NCBI GenBank assembly: GCA_003661015.1
Contig: QMVI01000060.1
Span: 1-6,803, forward strand
Direction of reading: 5' to 3'
DNA: 6,803 nucleotides
DNA from: Methanosarcinales archaeon
GTDB taxonomy: Archaea > Halobacteriota > Methanosarcinia > DSM-18856 > Methermicoccaceae
Below are positions 1 to 6,124 of the stretch, piece by piece. Within the stretch, counting starts at the first letter, position 1, and each line of letters begins with the position of its first letter. The notes below the pieces were generated by a model. That model made no database searches. It saw only the letters and a program-made list of their open reading frames with translations, and was not told where the DNA came from. The position numbers and the translations under genes are program-made.

Positions 1-9
1 GAGGGGAAA

Positions 10-831
10 ATGTGTGCATCCGATGAGATGATTGTGGAAAAACTGGTTGAAAAGATAAAAGAAGCACATACAAATCTGCCTGATGATGTAAAGTCAGCTT
101 TGAAGATAGCCTACAAAAAAGAGAATAACCCAGTTGCGAGGTTGATGCTTGGGAGCATTCTGAAAAACATAGATGAAGCTGAAAAGAGAGGAGTTCCGAT
201 GTGTCAGGACACTGGCATACCAATATTCTTTGTTGAGATTGGGAAAGAGAGAAGTATGGAGTTTGATGTCGTTGAAACAATAAAAAGAGCGGTAAGAGAG
301 GCAACGGAAAAGATACCTCTCAGACCAAATGTTGTTCATCCAACCACAAGAGAGAACACAGGCAACAACATCGGTGTGGGTATACCAGAGATTAAGTGGG
401 ATGTGGTGGAAGGTGATGTACTCAGAATAACATACTTTCCAAAAGGAGCGGGGTCTGAGAATGTTAGTAGGGCGTGCATTCTAAAACCATCTGATGTGGA
501 TGAGGTCAAAAATTTTGTTCTGAAGAGTGTGTATGAAGCTCAGGGTCTGCCATGCCCACCCGTGATTGTTGGAGTTGGTGTGGGGAGTTCGTTCGATGGA
601 TGTGCATTACTGGCTAAGAAAGCACTACTTAAACCAATAGATTGTATGAGCGATTGTGAAATAGAGCTCCTCGACACCATAAACTCCCTTGGAATTGGTC
701 CTATGGGGCTTGGTGGAGATACAACAGCGATTGGTGTGAAAATAATGTGGTCTCACTGTCATACAGCATCATTGCCGGTTGCTGTGAACATAGGATGCTG
801 GGCGAATAGAAGAGCAACTCTTGAATTATAA
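10..831 (+). CDS. fumA: Fumarate hydratase, class I, alpha (N-terminal domain) subunit
   Basis: This is the [4Fe-4S]-dependent alpha subunit of a two-subunit class I fumarase (FumA/TtdA-type), which with a separate beta subunit interconverts fumarate and malate in the cytoplasm. Visible family motifs are MCQDTGIP (64-71) with likely cluster ligand Cys65, NVVHPTTREN (107-116), KGAGSEN (145-151), GLGGDTTAIGVK (233-244) and HTASLPVAVN followed by GCWANRR (251-268), where Cys263 is a likely second ligand. Cys198 could be the third, but I cannot place it confidently. The 273-residue length is normal for a stand-alone alpha subunit. The ATG at 10 follows GAGGGG at 1-6 with a short spacer; Met7 (ATG at 28) is a possible alternative start with no better ribosome site. 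The beta subunit is not in the window. L(+)-tartrate dehydratase alpha is the main alternative, because the two families are hard to separate by motif. The stop overlaps that of the convergent AMMECR1 gene. Confidence 0.9.
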   Translation: MCASDEMIVEKLVEKIKEAHTNLPDDVKSALKIAYKKENNPVARLMLGSILKNIDEAEKRGVPMCQDTGIPIFFVEIGKERSMEFDVVETIKRAVREATEKIPLRPNVVHPTTRENTGNNIGVGIPEIKWDVVEGDVLRITYFPKGAGSENVSRACILKPSDVDEVKNFVLKSVYEAQGLPCPPVIVGVGVGSSFDGCALLAKKALLKPIDCMSDCEIELLDTINSLGIGPMGLGGDTTAIGVKIMWSHCHTASLPVAVNIGCWANRRATLEL

Positions 832-1416
832 CTTCTTCTCAACCACCTTTCCCTGTGGCTCCTCCTCTTCAAATATCTGCCCTTCAAAACAATACACTTC
901 AGCTCTCTCATCAAGCCACATGTCCGGCGGAAGACCTGCTTTCATACAGGTATGTGAGAGAAAATCAATCACATCCATCCCATGTTCTACAGGAACCTGA
1001 GGAAGTAGAAGGCCCTGATAAGGTCCATATTTCACAATAAGTCCATGTTTTCCAATCTCTATGTGGTTTGGTATTTCTCTTGGTGGGCATTTCAGTCTCA
1101 TTGGCTCTGTTAGAATTGTTACTTCGACTACTATATCATCCATCTCTGAGAGTCTCACGCTCGGAAACCTCGGGTCTTGTGTGGCAGCACTGATTGCTGA
1201 GTCGACTATCGCATCCTTCAATCTCTTTATAGGATAAGGATATCCAATACATCCCCTCAGTGAGCCGTCTGTTTTCTTGAGAGTTACAAACACTCCCATC
1301 ACTTCATTAAAAACTGGGGGCAAATCTCCAGCCTCTGTGTTCTCCCCCCTAAGGTATTTCTCGATTGATTCTCTTGCAAGCTTTACAGCAAGCTCCCCCT
1401 CTTTCTTTGTTAGCAT
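826..1416 (-). CDS. AMMECR1-domain protein
   Basis: This is a full-length 196-residue AMMECR1-family protein (archaeal PH0010-like). The hallmark LRGCIG motif is at residues 53-58, within DGSLRGCIGYPYP. It is followed by AISAATQDPRFPSV (74-87), the acidic strand DIVVEVTILTEP (94-105), IGKHGLIVKYG (121-131) and GLLLPQVPVEHG (135-146). The C-terminal FEGQIFEEEEPQGKVV segment is also typical. The family is conserved from archaea to humans and is often found with Memo-like and radical SAM proteins, but its biochemical role is not established; neither partner is in this window. The ATG at 1416 is preceded by GGTGGTG (1418-1424), which partly matches the archaeal Shine-Dalgarno, and an in-frame stop lies at 1432-1434. 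It is transcribed divergently from DedA and runs tail to tail into the fumarase gene with a 6-base overlap. Confidence 0.92.
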   Translation of the reverse strand: MLTKKEGELAVKLARESIEKYLRGENTEAGDLPPVFNEVMGVFVTLKKTDGSLRGCIGYPYPIKRLKDAIVDSAISAATQDPRFPSVRLSEMDDIVVEVTILTEPMRLKCPPREIPNHIEIGKHGLIVKYGPYQGLLLPQVPVEHGMDVIDFLSHTCMKAGLPPDMWLDERAEVYCFEGQIFEEEEPQGKVVEKKL

Positions 1417-1458
1417 ACACCACCATCTCTTTTATATGTTTAAATTATTTATCAATCG
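1417..1458. promoter_or_regulatory. Divergent promoter region, AMMECR1 / DedA
   Basis: This 42-base spacer contains two adjacent AT-rich boxes. TTTATATG at 1431-1438 is centred about 25 bases before the DedA ATG, the distance expected if the DedA transcript is leaderless. The other box, 1439-1452 (minus-strand reading ATAAATAATTTAAA), lies about 26 bases upstream of a start near 1420, giving AMMECR1 a very short leader. Transcription starts are inferred from spacing only. Confidence 0.5.
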
Positions 1459-2037
1459 ATGTTATCTTCCATAATATCTTCACTACTCGAACTCTTGCTT
1501 GAGATGGGATACACCGGGATATTTCTGTTGATGTTTCTCGAAAGCTCTTTCTTTCCATTCCCATCGGAAGCTGTCATGATACCTGCAGGATACCTCAGCT
1601 ACCAAGGACATCTGGACCCAATTGCTTCAATGGTGAGTGGTTTAGGAGGTAGTGTATGTGGTGCATTGTTCAACTACATGCTTGGTAGAAAGATGGGGAG
1701 ACCATTCCTTTGCAGGTATGGAAAATACTTCATGATAACAAAGAACAGACTGGAATGGGTTGAGAGATTGTTTGAAAAACATGGAGAGGCAATAACATTC
1801 TTTGGCAGACTAATGCCCGGGGTGAGACAGTACATATCATTTCCACCGGGTATCGCTCAAATGAATGTAATGAAATTTTTACTTTTCACGGCGATGGGGG
1901 CTGGGATTTGGGTATCATTCCTTGTTTATGTTGGTTACGCTTTAGGTAATTCCACTGAAACCATATATGTGGGGATATTGGCTGTGATAGGCATGGTTAT
2001 ATACTACCTGATTTACCGGAAGAAAAGCGTGACTTAA
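1459..2037 (+). CDS. DedA-family (SNARE-associated/VTT domain) membrane protein
   Basis: This is a polytopic membrane protein of the DedA superfamily, 192 residues, near the usual family length. Visible signatures are an acidic residue before the re-entrant loop with the PFPSE motif (ESSFFPFPSE, 28-37), the glycine-rich segment SGLGGSVCGALFNYMLGR (60-77), and the conserved arginine motif FFGRLMPGVRQYISFPPG (114-131). C-terminal membrane helices fall at about 138-163 and 168-187, ending in a basic RKK tail. Family members are implicated in membrane homeostasis and, in bacteria, in transport of polyprenyl-phosphate or phospholipid carriers; the archaeal substrate is unknown. No Shine-Dalgarno precedes the ATG, and the TATA box 25 bases upstream suggests a leaderless transcript. 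The last 41 bases overlap the convergent HAS-barrel-like gene. Confidence 0.92.
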   Translation: MLSSIISSLLELLLEMGYTGIFLLMFLESSFFPFPSEAVMIPAGYLSYQGHLDPIASMVSGLGGSVCGALFNYMLGRKMGRPFLCRYGKYFMITKNRLEWVERLFEKHGEAITFFGRLMPGVRQYISFPPGIAQMNVMKFLLFTAMGAGIWVSFLVYVGYALGNSTETIYVGILAVIGMVIYYLIYRKKSVT

Positions 2038-2506
2038 TCAATTTTCTCATTGTTTTAATCTCTTCATTTCTCTCTGGAAGCAGATTTTCAAGCTTACTTA
2101 AAATTTTCATGATGGCATCTCTACCAATTCTGTGAAGATTTTCTCCTATGTAGAAAGCTCCAAATCTCCTGTGAAGTTGTATCACCTCTTCATCTGTGAG
2201 TTGTACAACCTCCTCACCAACTCTAATCATGAGTGGAGGTTCAATTCCATGCTGAGATGGACACCCTATCCCAAGCACAATATATTGGAAAGTGTCATAT
2301 TCCCTCTCATAAGGAACATACCTCTCTCTGTAGGGTGTACTCATATATGGAAGAAGTTCATCTCTCACGGAATTTAGATAATCTATCACCACCCCCACTG
2401 TAGAACCTATTCTGACGAATGTCCCTATATCTATCCTCCCTCCTTCCTTACTACCAGAGACAACATAAATGTCGTCTCCCCTGACCTCAATCACGGAACC
2501 TATCAC
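1997..2506 (-). CDS. Conserved archaeal protein with N-terminal HAS-barrel-like domain
   Basis: The specific family is not firmly recognised. The first ~45 of 169 residues (IGSVIEVRGDDIYVV, then DIGTFVRIG and VGVVIDYL) look like the small beta-barrel at the N-terminus of HerA-type ATPases and ATP-synthase subunits (HAS barrel). No Walker A or B motif follows, so it is not a full ATPase. The middle (54-100) is tyrosine- and arginine-rich and includes VLGIGCPSQHGIEPPL; the C-terminal half is predicted helical and charged. Translation starts at GTG 2506, immediately after the map stop codon (TAAGTG). A near-perfect archaeal Shine-Dalgarno, GAGGTGAT (2514-2521), lies inside the end of map, 7 bases upstream, so translation is probably coupled to map. 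It is the last gene of the egsA-map operon and overlaps the convergent DedA gene by 41 bases. The reality of the gene is well supported by the start signal; its function is unknown. Confidence 0.8.
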   Translation of the reverse strand: MIGSVIEVRGDDIYVVSGSKEGGRIDIGTFVRIGSTVGVVIDYLNSVRDELLPYMSTPYRERYVPYEREYDTFQYIVLGIGCPSQHGIEPPLMIRVGEEVVQLTDEEVIQLHRRFGAFYIGENLHRIGRDAIMKILSKLENLLPERNEEIKTMRKLIKSRFSSGKSGSI

Positions 2507-3379
2507 TTATGTTATCACCTCACACCCACCATCCAACACTATCAACGAATGCTCAGCCTGAGATACCAGACCACCACTCACTTCCTTAAGCACAGGATAT
2601 CCCCTCACGATACCAAGCTTCTGAAGATTGGAGAGGGCAAACTCAAGCTTCTCGGGAGGGAGCCATCTTTTTGCATAGGGCAGAGTGTTGTATTTTTTGA
2701 GCTCTTTCTGTAGTTTTCTCACCATGGGCAACCTCGCCATACTATTCGAAACTGTCTGAAATATTTCAACCTTCTCACTATCCACAACCTTCCCCACGCC
2801 ATCTGTTGCAAAAGGCTCTATCGCTATAACAACACCCTCCAGAAGCTCAACACCATGGGGTACTTTTTTATTTGGTATGGGGGGCGGGGCGTGAGGTATG
2901 TATCTCATGAGGCCGTGCCCGGTCAGATTATATATAGGTCTGAACCCTTCCGATTTTATGGCTGTCTCTATAACATCTCCAATCTCGGAAGTGTTTACAC
3001 CCGCTTCTACAATTTCTATCGCTGCCTTCAAAGCTTCTTCTGAAGCTCTAACAAGCTCTGGATTTCCTGAAAGGTCTATCGTGATAGCAGAATCTGCTAT
3101 ATAACCATCAACATGAACTCCTATGTCCAGCTTTACCATATCATCCTCAAAGACTCTTTCATCATTTCTCTGCGGTGTCGAGTGAGCTGCCTCCTCATTG
3201 CGGGAAATATTACACGGAAAAGCAATTCCTCCGCCCATCTCGACGATTTTTTTCTCCACAAACTCTGCAACTTTTAGAATGCTTTCCTCTTTTTTTATCA
3301 TCGGAATTGCTTCATTTTTTACTTCTTTCAAAATCTCGCCCGCCTTCCTGTACTTTTCATAGACCTCCTCATCATACAT
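2507..3379 (-). CDS. map: Methionine aminopeptidase, type II
   Basis: Removes the initiator methionine from nascent proteins using a dinuclear metal site in a pita-bread fold. Counting from ATG 3379 (290 residues), the five expected metal ligands are present: Asp85 and Asp96 (LDIGVHVDGYIAD), His155 (TGHGL), Glu188 (IAIEPFA) and Glu276 (QAEHS). The substrate-proximal His66 is in AAHSTP. The ~60-residue insert between the fourth and fifth ligands (about 200-265), carrying a winged-helix-like segment, marks type II enzymes. The frame is also open from a GTG at 3382 (GTGATG). The ATG is preferred because GGTGAT lies 6 bases upstream of it and only 3 upstream of the GTG. The start overlaps the egsA stop (TGATG), implying translational coupling. 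It is second in the operon, between egsA and the HAS-barrel-like gene. Confidence 0.96.
   Translation of the reverse strand: MYDEEVYEKYRKAGEILKEVKNEAIPMIKKEESILKVAEFVEKKIVEMGGGIAFPCNISRNEEAAHSTPQRNDERVFEDDMVKLDIGVHVDGYIADSAITIDLSGNPELVRASEEALKAAIEIVEAGVNTSEIGDVIETAIKSEGFRPIYNLTGHGLMRYIPHAPPPIPNKKVPHGVELLEGVVIAIEPFATDGVGKVVDSEKVEIFQTVSNSMARLPMVRKLQKELKKYNTLPYAKRWLPPEKLEFALSNLQKLGIVRGYPVLKEVSGGLVSQAEHSLIVLDGGCEVIT
2514..2521 (-). promoter_or_regulatory. Strong Shine-Dalgarno for the HAS-barrel-like gene
   Basis: The minus strand reads GAGGTGAT, complementary to the archaeal 16S rRNA 3' tail, 7 bases before a GTG start. It lies within the last codons of map. It settles the GTG at 2506 as the start and indicates re-initiation by ribosomes finishing map. 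Confidence 0.75.
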
Positions 3380-4425
3380 CACTCTATCACCCCAGTCTTG
3401 AGTGCAAGTGTCATTGCAGCCTCCTCTGTGATGCCTCCATCTATGATGGTATACCTCTCAGGACGTATTTCTTTAGCCTTTATCAGAGCCTCTATTATAT
3501 ACTCCTCTTTCATCCCAAGTTCCTTTGCGGTGGTGGGTGCCCCAATCGTTTCAAGAGCCCTCTTTATAGCCATCCAGTCTCCGCCATGCAGATACATCAT
3601 CATGATGCTACCCACACCACACTGTTCTCCATGTAATGCAGGATTCGGTGCAATAATATCAAGTGCATGACTGAATTTGTGTTCTGAGCCACTTGCTGGA
3701 CGTGAGCTACCTGCTATACTCATTGCGACGCCACTTGACACAAGAGCTTTCATAACCACGCGAACAGACTCTTCAAGATTCGGTTTTATACTTTCAGCTG
3801 AGTTGAGAATGATGGTGGCAGTCATCTCAGAAAGTGCAGATGCATATTCACTGTACGGCTCATTTTTCAGTCTGTGAGCAAGTCTCCAGTCAAGAACCGC
3901 AGTCTTATTTGATATTATGTCCCCACAACCCGCTGCTAAAAACCTGTACGGAGCACTAACGATTATTTCGGTGTCTGCCACAACCCCAATTGGTGGCTGT
4001 GCTTCGATGGATATGCTCCCCTTCTTGTTTCTGAGTGAAGCTCTTGATGAAACTATACCATCATGAGATGCAACTGTTGGTACGCTTATAAATGGGCATC
4101 CCACACGGACTGATGCCAATTTCGTAACATCTATAACACTCCCTCCTCCAACAGCCACCATCAACCTTACATTTCCAACCTCTCCCACCATCTCCCCTAC
4201 CTTCTTAACATCTTCTTCACACGCCCTCTCTATCAACACACAGTGCACGGGAATTTCCTCGTCTTCCAAACACTCGATAGCCCTATTACCGGCTACCTTC
4301 AAAGTCATTTTATCTGCGACAACCAACACAGAGTACTCATCTAATGTGCTCAGCACTCTTTTGCAAACGTCTGGAATCTCATCTATAACCTCCCTTCCAA
4401 TGAGGATTTCTCTTGGTAGCTACAT
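3379..4425 (-). CDS. egsA: sn-Glycerol-1-phosphate dehydrogenase, with in-frame TAG at codon 2
   Basis: Reduces dihydroxyacetone phosphate to sn-glycerol-1-phosphate with NAD(P)H, the step that sets archaeal lipid stereochemistry. In 348-codon numbering from ATG 4425 it shows the nucleotide-binding GGGSVIDVTK (93-102), SVPTVASHDG (114-123), and candidate Zn ligands Asp169 (GCGDIISN), His249 (SEHKFSHALD) and His265 (LHGEQCG). The first canonical start after any in-frame stop is GTG 4356 (325 residues), which has no ribosome site and would delete the first conserved segment. Codons 3-23, immediately upstream and in frame, encode LPREILIGREVIDEI and a short tail, matching the family N-terminus. 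Just before them stands ATG TAG. A TATA-like box at 4460-4468 predicts transcription from about 4439, placing that ATG about 14 bases into the mRNA. The extent given assumes UAG is decoded; the conservative alternative is 3379-4356. It is first in the operon; its TGA overlaps the map start. Confidence 0.88.
4420..4422 (-). other. In-frame amber (TAG) codon directly after the egsA ATG
   Basis: On the minus strand the reading is ATG TAG CTA CCA AGA, with the family-typical LPRE encoded from the third codon. The next 21 codons contain no ATG, GTG or TTG, so this conserved N-terminus can be made only if UAG is translated or an unusual start is used. A single change (CAG or AAG to TAG) would explain its origin. 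Whether it is read as pyrrolysine, suppressed, or a defect cannot be decided from this window. Confidence 0.7.
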
Positions 4426-4487
4426 CCTCTTTGGTCCTTTCTCGCTCTCGACAAAATTCAAATATAATCCTCCCCAACGCATAGGAT
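4426..4487. promoter_or_regulatory. Divergent promoter region, egsA operon / DUF63 gene, with shared TATA element
   Basis: This 62-base spacer has one clear AT-rich core, AAATATAAT at 4460-4468. Read on the plus strand it is centred 24 bases before the DUF63 ATG (4488), fitting a leaderless mRNA. Read on the minus strand (ATTATATTT, preceded by purine-rich GGGGAGG like a BRE) it predicts an egsA start near 4439, with a leader of about 14 bases containing AAAGG and AGAGG before ATG 4425. One element may therefore serve both directions. Confidence 0.5.
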
Positions 4488-5267
4488 ATGTGGAATTTCG
4501 TGTATAAATATTATGTAGAGCCCATTATATATGATACTGGATACAATCCCGTAAATACGATCACTTGGGCTATAATCCTTGGTTTCTCATTGTTTCTCAT
4601 ATACAAACTTCTTAAACGTATTGATATACCCATAGACGACAGATTTGTTGTCTCACTAATCCCATACATTATTCTTGGCTCGTTGTTAAGAGTCATTGAG
4701 GATATGGAAATTGTGTCCCCGCCCATAAGCTATATGCTCATAACTCCCCTGATATACTTCCTTGTTTTCGCCCTCACATTACCGCCACTGACTCTATATA
4801 AAAAAGACATCAAACTCTTTGTTGGGATAGGTATCCTATACGACCTCATCGCAATTGTTTTCCTATCACAGGGATGTGTAGAAAGAGCGTGGGTGATTCC
4901 AACGGTTATTCTGGTTGGCACGCTTGTTTTTATTGCGATATGGGTACCATTGAGATTTCTTCTGAAAAAGATAACGACTCCAATAAATCTGGCTGTTTTG
5001 TGGTGTCATATGGTAGATGCAACCTCCACATACATCGGTGTGGATATACTCGGCTATGTGGAAAAACATGTTGTACCAAGAGCTTTGATAAGTATGAGCA
5101 ATACCGCTCTCGTGATGTATCCTCTCAAACTGCTGGTTCTCATTCCCGTGCTTTACATAATAGATAATGAAAAGTCTGAAGTGCGAAACATTGTGAAGTT
5201 AGCCATCATAGTCCTCGGACTTGCTCCAGCTCTCAGAAACAGTTTGAGAATGACACTCGGTGTATAA
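4488..5267 (+). CDS. DUF63-family integral membrane protein
   Basis: This is a 259-residue euryarchaeal DUF63 protein with about seven hydrophobic segments (roughly 24-42, 53-69, 84-104, 109-128, 137-156, 208-226, 235-250). Conserved polar motifs typical of the family are visible: GYNPVNTITWA (18-28), LGSLLRVIED (63-72), ITPLIYF (85-91), CHMVDATSTYIG (173-184), VEKH (191-194) and APALRNSLRMTLG (246-258). His, Asp, Glu and Arg residues inside or beside membrane segments suggest an enzymatic or transport site, but no function is known for the family. The ATG has no clear Shine-Dalgarno; a TATA-like box centred 24 bases upstream suggests a leaderless transcript. It is divergent from egsA and followed 36 bases later by the PadR gene, which has its own promoter-like box. 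Confidence 0.9.
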   Translation: MWNFVYKYYVEPIIYDTGYNPVNTITWAIILGFSLFLIYKLLKRIDIPIDDRFVVSLIPYIILGSLLRVIEDMEIVSPPISYMLITPLIYFLVFALTLPPLTLYKKDIKLFVGIGILYDLIAIVFLSQGCVERAWVIPTVILVGTLVFIAIWVPLRFLLKKITTPINLAVLWCHMVDATSTYIGVDILGYVEKHVVPRALISMSNTALVMYPLKLLVLIPVLYIIDNEKSEVRNIVKLAIIVLGLAPALRNSLRMTLGV

Positions 5268-5269
5268 TA

Positions 5270-5280
5270 TTATATTTAAA
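5270..5280 (+). promoter_or_regulatory. TATA-like box of the PadR-family gene
   Basis: TTATATTTAAA lies just after the DUF63 stop. It is centred about 26-29 bases before the PadR start (TTG 5301 / ATG 5304), with no Shine-Dalgarno in between, consistent with a leaderless transcript separate from DUF63. Confidence 0.5.
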
Positions 5281-5303
5281 GATGTTGAGATATAGTTGAT
5301 TTG

Positions 5304-5636
5304 ATGTTTAGTAATGAGAAGTGGTTAAGAGAAATGAGGAAGGGGTTTCTGGCACTTGTTATACTCAGAATACTGGCTGAGGAGCCCACACACGGATATG
5401 GCATCATACAGAAGATAAAAGAGCTGACAGACAACAAATGGGAGCCTTCTCCCGGCTCTGTTTATCCAATACTCTCCAAGTTTGAAAAGATGAATTACAT
5501 AAAATCGAAAAACATTGGCAACAAAAAGAAAATATATACTCTTACTGAGGAGGGTGAAGAAATTTTAAAATTCACAAACATTCAGCTTGAAAAGATGTGT
5601 AAAGAAATAAAAATCCTTTTTGGGGATATTTTTTGA
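5304..5636 (+). CDS. PadR-family winged-helix transcriptional regulator
   Basis: This is a small (110-residue) PadR-type DNA-binding protein. Visible features are the helix LVILRILAEEPTHGYGIIQKI (18-38) with the hallmark THGYGI, the recognition region PSPGSVYPILSKFEKMNYI (48-66), and the wing NKKKIYTLTEEG (73-84). A C-terminal helix follows (86-106), matching the short dimerisation helix of minimal PadR proteins; the longer C-terminal domain of larger members is absent. PadR proteins usually act as dimeric repressors responding to small molecules or stress, often on an adjacent gene. The neighbours here are DUF63 and the convergent S6e gene, but the target is unknown. The start is ATG 5304; TTG 5301 in the same frame adds one residue. 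It ends 10 bases from the convergent S6e stop. Confidence 0.92.
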   Translation: MFSNEKWLREMRKGFLALVILRILAEEPTHGYGIIQKIKELTDNKWEPSPGSVYPILSKFEKMNYIKSKNIGNKKKIYTLTEEGEEILKFTNIQLEKMCKEIKILFGDIF

Positions 5637-5646
5637 TGTTTTAAAT
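5617..5646 (+). terminator. T-rich region after PadR (possible terminator)
   Basis: The PadR 3' end and the 10-base gap to S6e contain several T runs (TTTTTGGGGATATTTTTTGA, then GTTTTAAATTT). Archaeal transcription commonly stops at oligo-T stretches without a hairpin, so this could terminate PadR transcription ahead of the convergent S6e gene. Composition is the only evidence. Confidence 0.35.
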
Positions 5647-6072
5647 TTAATCTTCAGATGGTTTTTCAACCTCTTCATTCTCGCTTTCTTTCTCAATTCC
5701 CAAAAGCTTATCTATTGGTGTGGCACCACTCTTCGAAACAACAACATTTACCTGAACAATATCTGCAGATATTTCATTGCCCCTGAATGTCTTCCTCCTT
5801 CTGACACCCTTCTTCTTGGGTTTGTATCCAACCCCACCTGAAACAAGAATTTTCCTCCTCTGTGGACCGGAGAGATCTGGTCTCATTGGAAACCCATCCT
5901 TATCTGTACCGCCGGTTATCTTGAGAATATAACCTGAAAGCCCAACTACATCACCTGAAAATTCATCTCCGATTCTCTTTCCTATGAGTGTGTCAGCCTT
6001 TGCTCCAGACACTGTTATCTGATATGCTCTTCCACTTCGTGGATCAGAAACAATTACTTTGAACTCCGCCAT
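5647..6072 (-). CDS. rps6e: 30S ribosomal protein S6e
   Basis: This is the archaeal/eukaryotic small-subunit ribosomal protein S6e, 141 residues, as expected for archaea. Characteristic stretches are FKVIVSDPRSGRAYQI (4-19), LIGKRIGDEFSGDVVGL (29-45), the highly conserved KITGGTDKDGFPMRPDL (51-67), and the basic YKPKKKGVRRRKTFRGN (83-99). The tail after about 127 is acidic and probably disordered. The start is ATG 6072, with GAGGG (6079-6083) 6 bases upstream, an evident Shine-Dalgarno. It lies 52 bases downstream of carS on the same strand and may be co-transcribed, though an AT-rich box at 6106-6120 could give it its own promoter. It converges with the PadR gene. Confidence 0.97.
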   Translation of the reverse strand: MAEFKVIVSDPRSGRAYQITVSGAKADTLIGKRIGDEFSGDVVGLSGYILKITGGTDKDGFPMRPDLSGPQRRKILVSGGVGYKPKKKGVRRRKTFRGNEISADIVQVNVVVSKSGATPIDKLLGIEKESENEEVEKPSED

Positions 6073-6124
6073 TCAAATCCCTCATCATCATTTAAAAGAT
6101 GTGACAAATAAAAATAATTTACTG
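6073..6124 (-). promoter_or_regulatory. S6e leader with Shine-Dalgarno and possible internal promoter
   Basis: Between carS and S6e the minus strand shows AAATTATTTTTATTT (6106-6120). This is placed to start transcription near 6088, just ahead of the GAGGG ribosome site (6079-6083). A second AT box, CTTTTAAA (6091-6098), is too close to the start to leave room for that ribosome site. Promoter activity is inferred from spacing. Confidence 0.4.

Noticed and set aside
3175..3636. 153-codon open frame on the plus strand opposite map and egsA
   Set aside because: The translation is low-complexity (His/Ser/Pro/Leu-rich) and lies antisense to two strongly recognisable genes; it is a shadow frame.
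3379..4356. GTG at 4356 taken as the true egsA start (325 residues)
   Set aside because: No Shine-Dalgarno or suitably placed TATA box precedes it, and it discards the in-frame family-like LPRE N-terminus. It remains the conservative fallback if UAG is not decoded.
4389..4405. Possible hairpin just after the egsA TAG (CCTC pairing with GAGG) as a pyrrolysine insertion element
   Set aside because: Only four base pairs with a nine-base loop and a mismatch beyond; this is expected by chance, and UAG decoding does not strictly need such an element.
4426..4482. Upstream in-frame extension of egsA beyond ATG 4425, to an ATG at 4482
   Set aside because: The frame stays open, but those codons lie across the predicted promoter and show no family similarity, so they are unlikely to be translated.
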